This document shows, piece after piece, positions 1-12,900 of a stretch of DNA of 64,000 nucleotides. The notes under the pieces were generated by a model. It ran no database searches. It saw nothing but the letters and a program-made list of their open reading frames with translations, and was not told the DNA's origin. Every line of letters starts with the position of its first letter. Positions within the stretch are counted from its first letter, which is position 1. The stretch is from assembly GCF_018812025.1 (NCBI RefSeq), contig NC_063066.1:7683882-7747881 (forward strand), given 5' to 3'. This stretch comes from Megalobrama amblycephala. Taxonomy: Eukaryota; Chordata; Actinopteri; Cypriniformes; Xenocyprididae. The position numbers were made by a program, and so were the translations under genes.

Positions 1-767
1 TTGGTCAATTAAATGCCTTAGTGAGCATGAGACTTCTTTCAAAAACATTTAAAAAAAATCTTACAAAACCCCATAATTTAGAATGATATTAAATGAAAAA
101 TCTTATCTCATTCACAGTGTACAAAATACCATTAAAAAAACCAACCAAACAAACAAACAAACTACTGTTTCAGGTTTGTGCACAGGTTGCAGTGTATTTG
201 CACAAAAATGTACTTTTTTTTGTCTAGTGGGTTGTATAGATTTTTTTAATCCAACCTACTCAATTTAGGCATTTGAATTTATGCATTTGCCTTCTTACAC
301 AGCTATAAAAATATGACCTGTCAACAGTATCTTCAGATGGTGCCAAAATGTTGCTGGTAAATAACAGTTAATTATAAAAACTGTGATGTTTTAGACAACT
401 ATGGAACCAGGACAAATTGTTTTACTCCCTCAGGATATTGTATTTGATAGCTGGAGGAAGCAGTTTAGTAACGTCAGCAAATGCATGACATGTAAGAATT
501 GAGTTCTACTATTTGAGGACCACTGTCAGGAAAAGAGTGAGCACAGGAAATAGAAAGCCAAAGGTTAAGAGAATATGGAGCGTGGTGGCTCTTACTGCAG
601 TTACTGGCAGGAGAAGTGGGAATGAAGAAAGAAGCATGATCCATAATTGTAGGAGCGTATGAGAGACATAAAGACAAAAGTAAAGTCCAGATGATCAGAG
701 GTAATGAAAAGTGTGTAATTGAGTAAATAACAGAATCTCTCGTTGTAAAATGAACTGCATCCACCAT

Positions 768-773
768 ACACAC

Positions 774-812
<39 letters not shown>
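768..812. repeat. (AC)n microsatellite
   Basis: An uninterrupted AC tract of more than 30 bp preceded by an imperfect ACACAAC start. Confidence 0.97.
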
Positions 813-816
<4 letters not shown>

Positions 817-1247
817 ATTAAAAAGAGCATATTGATGTTAGGAGACGTTTTGATGATATTATAAGGTCTTGAGGATGATGGGTTTGTTTTTGCGGCCTCT
901 CGCTGTGAAAGACCACCTCCTTTGGGAGTTGTGATTTTGACAAGCTTTGAGTGTGTTTTTGGGATCGGTCCCCACTCTGGGAATGGTTCCCAGTTTGAGA
1001 AAAAGATGCCTGTTCTTTTGGTTTACTATGGTATTTTTTCCATCTGGCTGTACTAGAAATTTGTAAACATAAAAAGGGAGCAAGATGGCCTGTTTTTTCA
1101 CAGTCTGCAGATTTCCAACAAACATTATGTGAGTACGTGTCTTCGTGCATATGGCACTGCCTCTGAGCTGGACAACAGAAAGAAAATATGACTGGAATCT
1201 TTTTCAAAAGTGTTATATAATTATATAATACATTTGAATAATTATCG

Positions 1248-1322
<75 letters not shown>

Positions 1323-1350
1323 CCTAAATTCCTTCCTTCCTTCCTTCCTT
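1248..1350. repeat. compound (TTTC)n/(TTCC)n microsatellite
   Basis: About 75 bp of TTTC units, a short CTCCTAAATT break, then about 22 bp of TTCC units. All pyrimidine on the plus strand, so it could adopt triplex structure. Confidence 0.97.
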
Positions 1351-2068
1351 TTGAAGAGAAATAAATAATTAATTGATTTCACTAAATAGGCATTCACACC
1401 TGCTGATGATGAACGTGTCTGTATATTAGCACTTTTTTCTTATTATTTAGATGAGTTAATAAACGTTTATTTCAGCAACGCACAACGCATATTATTCCTC
1501 ATTAAAATATGCAGTGGCCCTGAAAAAAAGTCACACTTAAGTTACACATAAAATGTGTGAATGTCATAGGCCTATAATTTAAAACCAAACAAACATTTTA
1601 TTTATTTGTTTATTTATTTGGTTGCTTGTGATACATTTAAATAAATTTATACCATGGGCTGTGTTTAAGTCCAAATTCCCTCTGTCTCGTTAACTCGGAT
1701 TTACGTCATTGCTTACATTGCATGAGTGCCCACTACTGTCAGAACACTTGAAATGGATTTTAATGGAATGCCCTTGATCGCTTAGAATCTGATATGGAGC
1801 TGATTTGTTATTTACAGTTTTGATTTTTTTTTTTTTACACGCCATTCTATAGGCATTATGTATGCTTGGGCTGTTCAAAAAATAAATATAAATATTAAAT
1901 ATAAATATATATAAATACATTTATATTAAATATAAAAAATACACAAACGGAAATGATAACGATACAATAAACTATAACTGTGAAAAAAACAAAAAAACAG
2001 TCAGCTTATGGTAGCTACAAGTATTAAATGCGGTTAATTGTCAAAATAATGCCAATATCATAGACCCT

Positions 2069-2266
2069 GTCCCAAATGGCACCCTAAACACTCAAGGTCC
2101 TTCTACATAACGCCGCTGCGGGCTCCAAGTAGGGCTCGGCAAAAGTGCGCACGAAGGGCGCATGTCGACCACAAAGGGGGCGCACGCGAGCACCTTTCTG
2201 AAATCTAAAATGACAAATGGGATGAGCAACTGTTTCATGCACTCATAAAGTGTGCCATTTGGGACA
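2069..2266. mobile_element. short foldback element, TGTCCCAAATGGCACC ends
   Basis: TGTCCCAAATGGCACC at 2069 and the inverted TGTGCCATTTGGGACA ending at 2266 bound 198 bp. The interior is CpG-rich, unlike the surrounding intron. A related single end, GCGTCCCAAATGACACAC, lies at 59904-59921. Confidence 0.6.
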
Positions 2267-2590
2267 AGGCCAAGGAGTCGTATGCTCCCCAAACGCTCTC
2301 GCGGTCCTTTGATGTCATACGCCGATCGGTCTGCGCATCTCGAACAAGCCTGTTTTCATAGAAGCACTCGGAGATCACGCTGCGCACGCACACAAACATT
2401 CAGGAGCACAGAAACTTGTTATCAACGCTGCTCCGCAACCGTTATTAAAATAGCTTTGCTACTGAATCGCTACATTTCATTTCTCAGCAAGGAGGGGTAA
2501 CATTGCTGGGTTTAAAGTAATTAAACTCATAAATTTCATAAGAGTAGGAGACTCTGGCCTGAACAGACACGCAGGTAATTCACAAACACA

Positions 2591-2592
<2 letters not shown>

Positions 2593-2622
<30 letters not shown>
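2593..2622. repeat. (TC)n microsatellite
   Basis: Uninterrupted 30-bp TC tract. Confidence 0.97.
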
Positions 2623-2623
<1 letters not shown>

Positions 2624-4425
2624 ATAATACATAAATAAATGCAAACAATATCACTCATTCATTAAAATAAATGTAACACACTATTACACACTACTTTACC
2701 TCAGTGTCTGCTTCAAAGCTAAATCTAACGAACCTTATCTGACGAAAATAACCTGTCACATATACCCTTCAGAACACAAACCTAGGAATAACATTTTAGT
2801 TTTCCATCAAAAATGTCATTGTCATATACAAGCCTGTTTTAATTGTTTTTGTACATTTGAAAAGCACAACAGTGTACAGACAGAGGGAAACCTGTTAGTG
2901 AGGTGATGCAAGAAATGTTCATTAAGATGGAAGTACATACTGCAAACCTGATGTTATTAAGATGTAATGAATGTTGCAGGTTAGATGCGGATAAGGTATT
3001 AGGCTAAAGGTTGCATTCTGTGTTGTTGCCCTCACAGAGTACATGGATCTTTCCCCGTTCCTGAGCTACTTCATGTCAGGTACAGTACAGTCTGACTAGA
3101 CTGATAGGAGTACTAGTTGTGTTTGTAGAATTACTAGTAGCATAGGAATATTCAGTGTTATTGTCTAGATGTGTAGTAATATTAGTAGTTGTATGTGTCT
3201 TCAGTTCTCACAACCTTAATGTAATTTTATAGGGAATAATCACCTTTGCACTACTATAATCAAAAGTGTTTTTGTTTTTTTTGTTTTTGCTTTATGTCCA
3301 CCCACAACATAGTCAAGAATAAAGCAACTCTATCAAGGTCTCTTGATTTTAGCACTATCGATCCCAACCGCTGTGAAGATTCCTGCCTTAAAGAGCGTTA
3401 ATGAATGAAATTGCTTCTTCATTTTCAGCTTATTGGAGGGCATGCATTGACTCTTTTAATTACTGGAGAGAAGAAATTGGTTGCACATGCCTTATCCTTT
3501 AATTGTTTTTCCCACAGCCTGTCCTTAATTGGGACTCCCTTGTGTTTATCGATTCACTTTGATCTGCTTTAATTTGGATGACGTGCATTATATATATTAG
3601 TTAGTGGAGGGTTCTGTCCAGCTTTCTGTGAATGCGGTGTGTGTCGAGGCAGTGTATGTGCATGAGTGCGGTCACACTCATCAAAGTAGGAGGTGTGATG
3701 CTGTGAGGGAAATTTCACAGCAGGTAAAAAGAGCTGCAGGATAAAATAGGCCCCTTAGCCCTGCAACACACATGAGCTGCCATCTGAGCTGACGTTCACT
3801 GATTTAAGTAGTTAAACCTCGGGCACCTGCTGCCCCCGTTTGCTTTGTGAAGTTTGTCTTAATAGAGTTTGAATGTTCAGTTTAGTTCTATTCAGTATAT
3901 GTATAAAGTTCCAAAGCAGTTTTCAATTGTGCCTTAAAACCACCATGGAGCACATAGTGACAAGTCATTTTTTTGTCCAAAGGCCTTAATAAAAAAAAAC
4001 AACATGGACTAAATATAAAATGTTTGATTGTCCTTTTGCTAGCTAGCTAGATATCAGCCTGTTAGCATTGTTTGAAAATATGTCAAATAGTGTAATAGTG
4101 AATTTTGGTTAAACCGAATGACTTTTTTGGTGATACTTTTTATCCATCTTGTAAAAACTGACAAAAGCAGTGTTAAATGATTATAAAAACCACATAATCT
4201 CATTGTTAACACACAATAAACACAAAAAAACTATGTTGTTTTTTTTTACACTTTTAAAAACCTTATTCATCAATGACTCTTATACTGAACAGACGTTGAA
4301 GCTTTAAATGATATATAATAGGGTGAACTATATTACATTTCACAGTATTGATTAATTAGTAAATTAACTAATGATTGTTATATTATTTTATATTGTAATA
4401 AAAGTGTAATTATTACAATTATTAT

Positions 4426-4492
<67 letters not shown>
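4426..4492. repeat. A tract followed by (TA)n
   Basis: Fifteen A followed by about 52 bp of TA dinucleotides. Confidence 0.97.
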
Positions 4493-4493
<1 letters not shown>

Positions 4494-4814
4494 TGTGCAT
4501 GTAGACTTTGTTGAACGTGTGTGCATTTCATACTTTTAAGTTTTATTTATTTATTTTTCAACCTTTTTTTTTTTCAGAGTGTAGAGAAGACAGGACAATC
4601 ATATGGAAAGATGGGGGAATGGCACAGTACATGATCAGTGACCAATTTCGAGCCAAGTTTTCTTCCCCAATAATGATTATAACATTATCAAAATGAATGG
4701 ATTTAGACTGAAAAGAAGTCACTTCACAAGGTTGAATACATTTGTATGAACATAATGTATTCAATTCACATTGAATTTACATTGAATTTATTAATTGTTT
4801 TAAATAAAAGTTAA

Positions 4815-4951
4815 GTTGATACTTCTGTGAGTCTTTGCTTGAGAAAAGCAAGCTTTCTTGCAACTAAACTGAATTAGAAGCGAGATATTGCTTGAATGTG
4901 TTCTCACAACAGAAGCTAGGAAATCTGTAATTTCTGTCTTTCCACTTCTAA
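4815..4951. repeat. unnamed dispersed repeat, copy 1
   Basis: This 137-bp stretch shares CAAGCTTTCTTGC, CTGAATTAGAAGC, ATATTGCTT, GAATGTGTTCTCACAA and ATTTCTGTCTTTCCACTTCT, in the same order, with 9093-9254. I do not recognise the family. Confidence 0.7.
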
Positions 4952-5032
4952 AGTTAATACAAGGATAGTTTACTGTATGAAGACTAATGAAATACATACT
5001 TTTAAAGGTATCATTTTAAAGAGTAAGGCTTA

Positions 5033-5235
5033 CACTTTAGTATGGGAACAATTCTCACTTTTAACTAGTTGCTTATTAGCTTGCTTACTGGCTGTTTATT
5101 AGTACTTATAAAGCACATTTTAATGCCTTATTCTGCATGACCATATTCCACATCCCTAAATCCTACCCCATACCTAAACTTAAGTTAATAGTGAATATAT
5201 GTGTTCCCCATACCAAAGTGTTTTTAGAGTAAGCA
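5033..5235. repeat. dispersed cyprinid repeat with CACTTTAGTATGGGAACAAT
   Basis: The stretch CACTTTAGTATGGGAACAAT, GGCTGTTTATTAGTACTTAT, ATGCCTTATTCTGCATGACC, ending in CATACCAAAGTG, is a very common cyprinid interspersed repeat as I remember it. It is non-coding and probably MITE-derived. Confidence 0.65.
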
Positions 5236-5551
5236 GTAAAAAAATAAGTGTTATTTTGGCCTGGCTATATAATTGTTTATTTTCAAAGGTACACAAATAA
5301 AATATGTGTTTCATAACCCAATACATAAGTAAAATAATTGAAGTATAATTACTCAGGTACTGTACGAGTGTTTCACAGCTGCTCCTTTCTGTCTAGAACA
5401 GAGAGGGGCGTCATAATGCCAGAGTTTCAGCAGTTGATGTCAGTAACACTGACATTTCTCGATTTGTGATACCACAGTAAAAACTAATGCTGATTTTAGG
5501 TATTTGGTGCTATTAGAGAGCACTTTTGCAATGCATTGAGTGTGATAGACT

Positions 5552-6504
5552 CAGTGGTTCCCAAACTTTTTAGCTTGGAGTACCCCCTGAAGGGGTTTCC
5601 ATCCTTCTACATACCTCCACTTTGACTGCAGTCACACCTTTACCATTAAGGGATAATATTTGCCCCCTAAATTGATTTTCCAGTGCATATTTTCACCTTT
5701 ATGAATAACTTTATAAAATAAATAATGTTATAAATAAAAAATGTTCAATAGAGAAATATGTAATGATGGTAAGACTAAGTAAAACTTTTAAATATTAAAC
5801 TAAAACTGCCAATAGGTGGCAGCAAGGCACTGTTTTTATGAGTGAGTCATCAAGTCATTCATTCAGTAACGAAGCATGTGGCTGTGAATGAATCATTGAA
5901 TCATTGACTCACGATTCGTTCAAAGCCGCAGAATTGTTCGCGAAACAGACGTGTGTTGTAGTTCTGCTGTGGTTTTCGTTACAACTGTAATTTCATTGCA
6001 AAATAGAGTAAATATTGACAGTACTGTTTAAATTGTACGTTTTATTTTTTTGACCTGTTGTATAATAATGTCACATTTGCAGTGGATATTTGGGAAAAAT
6101 TGCATTCTTGCTCGTTATCATCATTAAAGAAAGAACTCACACAAGGTATGTTTTTGTATCAGAGAAAGTTTGAGTCTTGAATCGAAATGAATCCATTACC
6201 TGTGTCTATATTTGTTCTTCATGCGAGTTAAGTGCTAAATCCCCACTTTTACAAAGGTGCATTGTCGAGAACGACAGTAATTTAGCGCGATTTAAGGTGC
6301 AGTCGCACGCAATCTATCATATGCATGCTGCTTGTGTGAATACAGTCATTTTTAACTGCAAATAATGAGGTAATTTGATTAAATATACTGGATTTACGAC
6401 ATTTTGGCAGTTAGAAATACATGTTTGATTTTAATATTACTTTAAGGTAGAATTAAATGAACTACTCAGCATTTTGTTCACGTACCCCAGTTTGGGAACC
6501 ACTG
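5552..6504. mobile_element. hAT-like non-autonomous DNA transposon
   Basis: The element begins CAGTGGTTCCCAAACTTTTT and ends with the inverted copy GTTTGGGAACCACTG, a terminal inverted repeat of about 15 bp with the CAGTGGTTC start common in hAT elements. It is 953 bp long with no transposase frame. The flanking 8 bp are not identical, so the target duplication has decayed or the insertion is old. It lies 162 bp upstream of the teneurin exon. Confidence 0.8.
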
Positions 6505-6666
6505 GACTAGTTCATTAGTTCCTAGATTTAGTTGTAGTGTCTAGTGTGTGTAAATGGCTTGATTTCTTCACATCAAAGCAGCATCAGTGAATTCTCTCAG
6601 GCCAGTTCCCCCACATGCATCAACAACTAACTGATTGTGCTTTTGTTTTGTTTTTTACCACTTTAG

Positions 6667-6942
6667 GGAACTTTACTTTAGCAGAGCTGGGCATTTGTGA
6701 GCCGGCCCCACATCAGAACGCATACTGCCCGGAGATCGGCCTTTTGCAGCGCGGTTACTCTATGAGCGCCGGCTCCGACGCGGACTCCGACCCAGAGGGC
6801 CCCATCTCACCGGAGCGAGCCATCCAGCTGTGGGGGGGCCACGGCATCAAGTCCCGTCGCAGTTCTGGCCTCTCTAGCAGGGAGAACTCAGCCCTCACCC
6901 TCACCGACTCTGAGAACGAGAACAAGTCTGATGACGAATCAG
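6667..6942 (+). CDS. tenm2: teneurin-2 exon, part of the N-terminal intracellular domain
   Basis: This internal exon encodes about 92 residues of the cytoplasmic N-terminal domain of a teneurin, a type II transmembrane protein that binds latrophilins and other teneurins at synapses. Visible family signatures, in order, are [12 protein letters not shown], a [13 protein letters not shown] block, an [11 protein letters not shown] block and a serine-rich end, [20 protein letters not shown], followed by an acidic NENKSDDES tail. From memory of the family, the AELGICEP and SGLSSREN wording fits teneurin-2 better than teneurin-1, -3 or -4. The acceptor is a T-rich stretch ending TTTAG at 6666. The donor is G|GTGAGA at 6943. 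Both junctions are phase 1, and 276 nt is 92 whole codons. Other teneurin exons are not in the window, so this is one piece of a long gene. An extra residue appears to be present in the WGGHGIKS stretch compared with the usual WGRGIKS. Confidence 0.92.
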
Positions 6943-8326
6943 GTGAGAGATAGTGTCAGAGAGCGAGAAAGCAGTGAGCGAGTTTCGTGTTTATGAGAAA
7001 CTGAGGGTGTGAGAGAAATCTTTAAGGCTTTTAGAGTGTAAGGTGTGTGAGAACAGATGGCCAAAAATGTGCAACATGTGATAAAACATTCACTTTTATT
7101 TGCTTTCGACTCATTTAGAGCTGAATGCATTTCGGGTACCTTTTGTGTTGCTCTTACCAGGGTGTTATAGCCTCACTGTGCATCAGTAATCATTCCCCAA
7201 CAACGCATACCGCAGCTGTTTTGTCAGTCAAACGGCAAGCTAATCTGCCACTGAAAATGTGTATAAATAGACTGGATTCAGCATGACATGCCACACTCAA
7301 TTAATATAAAAAGACCGTACACCGAAAGTTTTTAAAATTTCAACGGACGCATGTTCGTCAAGCAAAAACATTGTGGCTTTTCTCCCCCCCACGCATCTCT
7401 GCACATCTGCTTCCATGGATGTTGTTGTTGATGACTGAATTCTCATCAGTACCTTCCTAGCTGGAATTCTGCTACACGTTCCTCGATTCCACACTTCCTC
7501 GTTAATTTGGTGGCATCCTAAATCTTAGCGTAGTTTGTAGAAAATGTCAGAGTATAGGTTAATGAAAAGACAAAACTCATCCTAATTAATTGAGTTCTCA
7601 CCATATCAAACCTCAAACAGATCCATCAGTTGTGAATTCCTGCATCGCACAAACTCGCTCTGACAATTTATCAAACTACTCTAAAGCTATTAAACACATA
7701 AAGAAACACCTTGGAAAGCAGTCATCTTCATCTTGCCGGCTGATAATTGCCTCACAGATAATTGCCATGCTAATCTCCCAGACACTGTTTTTTTTATGGC
7801 ACAGAAAAACGCGTAGGCACAGCGTGTGCCAGTCACCAGATCGCATGCCTGTCTGCTTTGACAGCAGTGGACGCGAGCTGGACACCGTCTCTCAGCTCGG
7901 CACCGTGGCTCATTCCCATTGAAATCCCAATTAAACATCGCCCAGGCTGTGCCTGATAATCTGTGCAGGATGTGTGTCACATATGGTAAATTGAGTAAAA
8001 GACTTTATATAAAGACTTTATAGTAAAAGACTTTTTTTTTTTTTCAATAAATATAGTATAAACACGAGTTTTGATGCTTTTAGGGGACAAAGCACCAATT
8101 CAGCTATAGACACCTGTCCTTTCTGAGGTCACATGCAAAACTTTGTCCCATCCCATTTATACAAAAATTAATTGCTGAATTGAGAATAGCAAACTAATTT
8201 TACTTCTGCCAGATATGTATTCAGTATTATATTTCAAATAGCACATTATTTTTTATTATTTCTGCTATATAAAGATAATAATTTAGATATAATTCAGTAT
8301 AATATTCAGACTAACATGCTGTGAAG

Positions 8327-8398
<72 letters not shown>

Positions 8399-9092
8399 AA
8401 TATATGAATTTAGTATCCTATTCCAAATATTGTTTCTGCCATTTAAAGATAAGAATTCAGTATGTGATTCTGAGTTGTATACTAGCATGGAACTCTTACC
8501 TTTTTTTGTCATATAAATAAAATAATTTAGAATGCTGTTTTGAATAGCAAACTTGCACACAATATACATATTTGAAGAAATGAATTCTATATGCTTTTGG
8601 CATAATAGCATACTATTATTGTTTCTGCCATATATTAATATATCTTTATCTGAGTTCAGTATGCTTCTTCGAGCATACTTCTCGTACTGTTTCTGCCATA
8701 TAGAAGTTAGAAATTATGAAGTGAGAATGATATTAAAATTACTACTACCCTTACTGTTTCTACAATATAAATATTTAAACATTTAAAACATTTTATTGAG
8801 CAAATGTAGCATGTTTTAGGGACAAGGGCTAACATACGCTTACAACATCAGTCAGACAAATCCACAGCAATGGCTTCCATGAGCTAATCAAAATTCAGCA
8901 ACTGTTATTTTAAATTATCATCATGAAAGTTTGAATAAGTGTGGTGTTTCCATAGGAAGCATTTTACCTCGTTTTGTGAGAATTGGCCTTAAGTGTCATG
9001 GATGTTCTCCACACATGTTCTTAGATCGTTGATTTTTTTTTTTTCTTTTTCTTTTCCTGTAATGATGCTAACATGAAAAAATAGAAAGGATG
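6943..9092. other. start of the long intron after the teneurin exon
   Basis: The intron begins GTGAGAGATAGTG. Single-copy-looking sequence (7140-7980) is followed by AT-rich sequence with the TA/TG microsatellite at 8329 and loosely repeated phrases such as TTTCTGCCATATA and GTATGC, every 100-200 bp from 8210 to 8770. No gene seen. Confidence 0.6.
8329..8398. repeat. compound (TA)n(TG)n microsatellite
   Basis: About 44 bp of TA continuing directly into about 26 bp of TG. Confidence 0.97.
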
Positions 9093-9254
9093 TGACCGAT
9101 ACTGTGAATCTGTGCTTGAGCAAACCAAGCTTTCTTGCTGTTGAACTGAATTAGAAGCAGGATATTGCTTTCAGTGAATGTGTTCTCACAAGGAAGAAAG
9201 CATATGTTCAAAATAGAAGCAAGTAAATCTGTCATTTCTGTCTTTCCACTTCTA
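9093..9254. repeat. unnamed dispersed repeat, copy 2
   Basis: Collinear with 4815-4951, with about 25 bp of extra sequence (GGAAGAAAGCATATGTTCAA) in the middle. Both copies are in the same orientation, 4.3 kb apart. No terminal repeats are evident. Confidence 0.7.
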
Positions 9255-9756
9255 ACACGCTTTGAAGCCTCACCCCTATCTTTGCCCCTTATCTTTTTTC
9301 TTTCACATTTTTGCGCATGTTGATGCACTTCAATATACTTTTCTCTCTCATCTTCCTCTTTTGCCTTGTTATATGGATGTGTCAGCAGCACCAATCACTT
9401 TGAAAGGCAGGTGTCACTCACAGAGGGAGAGTGAATAGGGTCAGAAGGAAATTTTCATCCATTATCACCCTCCGTCTGCCTCTTCCAAAAATCTTTCCCT
9501 GATGTAAAAGCAGCTTTCAAAGTCTACCACCCGCTTTGACTAAAAACATCCATTTATGCTTTTGAGATGTTAGGTCTAGACGTGGGCTTACTAGTCAATA
9601 TCTGATTGGGCACAGAGTCAGAAGTTGTTAGGATAAAAATAGCAGCTGCTCTTCCAGGTTTTTCAGACAAGCAGCTTTTACAAAGACTGGGCAGTGCTGA
9701 AAAATACATTAAAGACAGTAATATTGTGAAAAATAACATTTTTAAATTTGTTTTCT

Positions 9757-9990
9757 ATTTTAATATATTTTAAAATTTTATTCTTGTGAAGCAAAGCTGA
9801 AATTTCATCATCATCACTCCAATATTCAATGTCACATGATCCTTCAGAAATCAATCTAATATTCTCATTTGCTGCTCAAGAAACATTTCTTATTATTACC
9901 AATGTTGGAAACAGTTGTACTGCTTAATATTTTCTTGGAAATCATAATAGATTTGTTCAGGATTCTTTGATGAATAGAAAGTTAAAAACA
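9757..9990. repeat. dispersed repeat, TCACATGATCCTTCAGAAAT type, copy 1
   Basis: It contains TCACATGATCCTTCAGAAAT, then TTGCTGCTCAAGAAACATTT and TTCAGGATTCTTTGATGAAT. A second copy of the family lies at 45717-45983. It is non-coding. Confidence 0.7.
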
Positions 9991-12900
9991 ATTACTCTAA
10001 TTTGAGAAAGGTAAAAAAGTTTGTCAGAGAGATTCCTAATACATAATGGCTGTGTTTCCTGTTTTTTTTTACTGTTACCGAACATAATGATTGCGATCTG
10101 TGAAATTTCATAATTCATGTCAAATCCTGAGTGTCTCTAGATCTTGTAGCATGTAGAAGGAGCGTTTCAACAAACACACAAAGCACTTGGTGGTCAATTT
10201 AAGCTTAGCATTAATTTAAAATGGCTCTTTCCTGGGGCGCTTGAAGAAGTGTCACCGCCGAGCATTCGTTTGTAAACAGTTATGTTATGTATGGAACATT
10301 GTTCACCATCATAACAAAAGCTTCATTCATACTGTGACTCACACACACTAGTAGATAGTTTCGAGTCAGCTCTCTTTAAAAAAGTCAATAGTAAATGAAA
10401 GGGTGTGATTCCCTCTGAGGCGGATAAAACAAACCCTCATTCGACTCTTTTTGCTTATCGATGCCGTCCATGTGATCTTCTCAGAATATTATCCTCTCTC
10501 CTTTTTGATGCCGGGTAAGGTGCACAGGGAGCTTGATAATGAGGCCAGGTGATTGTCTTATTAAGCAGCCTGGATGGCTAGAAGCCTCTTCGATTTGAGT
10601 GACTGATTAATGCCCACATGCTACGGCTCTCAGAGCAAAGAGTCAGTGATCTTTACGTGTCTGGGGTTCCATTACGCTGCATGGCTGCTGTCATTTCCTG
10701 CTGCTGTCTCTATAGTATTTCCCTTGTATATTGCCATTCATGCAGGTGTGAAGCGGTGGCCGGCTGTCCAGACGAGGGTGGCTGTCATTTCTGCACTCTG
10801 CAGCATGTTTGTTTGCATAAGTATTTGTACTCCAGCCAGATAAGAAATTATCCCATCATTCGGTTGCGGTCCCATGCGAGTTGCGTTTGGCTGCGATTTG
10901 GCGATCAGTGTTTCGCATCACGTTCAGTAAACAAAGCCACATTGGTGCCTCATGCTGTGAGAAGAGTGGGCGGCTTTTGTTTGGTGGATTATTTGTATTC
11001 TCCCACACTGATCTGCGTCACTAAGCGTTTAAGAAGCTTTGTTGGGGACTTAGAAAATTGTGTTTTCTTCTTGATGGTTTCTTCGTTTTCTGTTACAAAA
11101 AAAAAAAAATGTTTAAAGATAATTAAGTTTGAAGCTTAAATGTTTCCCTGCTGTGTGTCTGTCTGTCAGCGTGGGAAGCCCATGAACATAGACGTGCAGC
11201 ACATCGCAGGGCTCGACATAATGCTTTTGAAGGGGAAAGTGAAAAACGTAAAACTTTATTGACAAAAAATAGCTAGGGAAGCATCAAAACGCGAGAATGA
11301 TTCTGAATTTATTACATTCAGTGTAAGCAGCGATTGATAAGGGATAGTGCATTTCTGGTAACAAGGTCATGCTGTTGAGTCTTGCTTCCTGTCTCTTTGT
11401 GAGAGAAATCTACTTGAGAATTTCGCTTTCATGGTGAAATGAAAACAAATGAGCATAACAACACACCAGAAACTCACAGAAGAAACATACTGAACATTTT
11501 AAAGTTTTACCACAGTACGTAACTTAGGCTTCGTTTAAGCAAGTCTGAACGGCCCAAAATCACATGAAATGAAATCCATTTCGAGCTACATTCATATGTG
11601 GTTTGAAATCCTATTCAAGGTTTGAAATCCCATTTGCACAGCGGTTACACATTGTCATGTTGTAAATAAGACAACATCTGTATTGCAAACCCCTCTATGT
11701 TGCAGTTGTTGTTGTTGTTTTTGGCGTATGCCTACCAATGCTACATCATTGCCGTAGAAACCAATGCAAATCTTTCAAAAATTGAAATCAGATCTGAACA
11801 ACTGCGATACATCAATAATTTTAGATCAGATTCCAATTGGATATACAAATAATCGTATTTGGACTGACAGTCTGAACGAGCCCTGCATTGACTTGTATGC
11901 ATAACAGATAACTGCTGTTGTGTATCAGAGAGGATTGTGGGACTGACCATAACGTATCATTATTACAACAACTGGAATTGTTTTCCTTTTTTTTTAATCA
12001 GCTCCACTTACTCTGAATGAATAACCATGAATCATGCTTTGGTTAATGTGAATTTTGCAACAACGTGGGGCAGGCTCGCATTAAACCAACAAGATTGAAC
12101 CGAAACGATTGTGTCCCCTTTATGCAAACGCGTAGCGCGAGTGAGATTTGTGCCGAAGATTATAGTATGAATGAGGCTCTCTGCAAATAACTGCAATCAA
12201 TCCTGTAATGGGAGCATCAGGAGAGGTCTCGTTAATAAGGAAGAAAAGAGCATCAGTAGAAGAAGAGAGAAATCAAAGTTGCATGCTGGGATATTCATGT
12301 TTAAGAGGGGGGACTGGAATTATTTGATACTCGCTGAAATGAGTTGACTGCATGTGGGCTAAAGGAACATCGTACAGATGCATGAAGCGGTTTGTGTGAT
12401 TGCAGGATGTGTTTAATGAATATTGCACTATTTTGCATACGCTGCTGAAAAAGGATGCTGATTGGTGGGAGACCTGTGGGATTGTGCCAGAATATATTTC
12501 TTGAAACACTGTTTTAACTTTCTTTGAGGTGAGCTCAAATCAAGAGTTTCATCACACAACTAATGACCCTCGATGTAACACATCAGCTTTCATAATTTTC
12601 TTACACATCCCGTGTTTTGCTAATAGAAGGGCCACTCCAAGTCAAGTACCGACTACTTCTGAACTCCAGTTCTTTTTTAATTTTCAGCCGCCACTTCGTC
12701 CTTTGCCATTTATAGATGTTTAACCTCTTATCTAACGTTGAATAGAAACAAGAAATCAATAAACAACATTTAGATTTTCATACAGCTGCTGGTTGACAGT
12801 GAAGTGGATAAAATCATTTGTGAAGAAGCCTCTCTCTTTTCTGTCAGAACTGTTTAGCACTGAGGTTGAGTAAAAGCTTTTTGTGAATCTCCACAAAGGT

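Larger units (their letters stand above)
1..2068. other. intronic sequence, no gene seen
   Basis: AT-rich intron to the left of the teneurin exon. It holds the AC and TTTC/TTCC microsatellites and runs of TATTTATTTG and AATATAAATATA. The frames at 474-830 and 818-1207 on the minus strand are partly made of the AC tract or lack any recognisable domain, so no gene is called. Confidence 0.6.
2267..4814. other. intronic sequence with a TAATT-rich stretch
   Basis: No exon is recognised. The part at 3455-3575 has four TTAATT cores in about 120 bp (TTTTAATTACTGG, CCTTTAATTG, CCTTAATTGG, CTTTAATTTGG) in otherwise mixed sequence without repeat character. That is compatible with a homeodomain-type regulatory element but not proof of one. 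Confidence 0.5.

Noticed and set aside
474..830. 118-residue minus-strand frame starting with a Cys/Val run
   Set aside because: The repeated CV is translated from the AC microsatellite; the remainder has no domain.
10618..11139. 173-residue frame on the plus strand
   Set aside because: Overlaps another open frame, ends in an A-run, has no domain and no splice-bounded exon inside.
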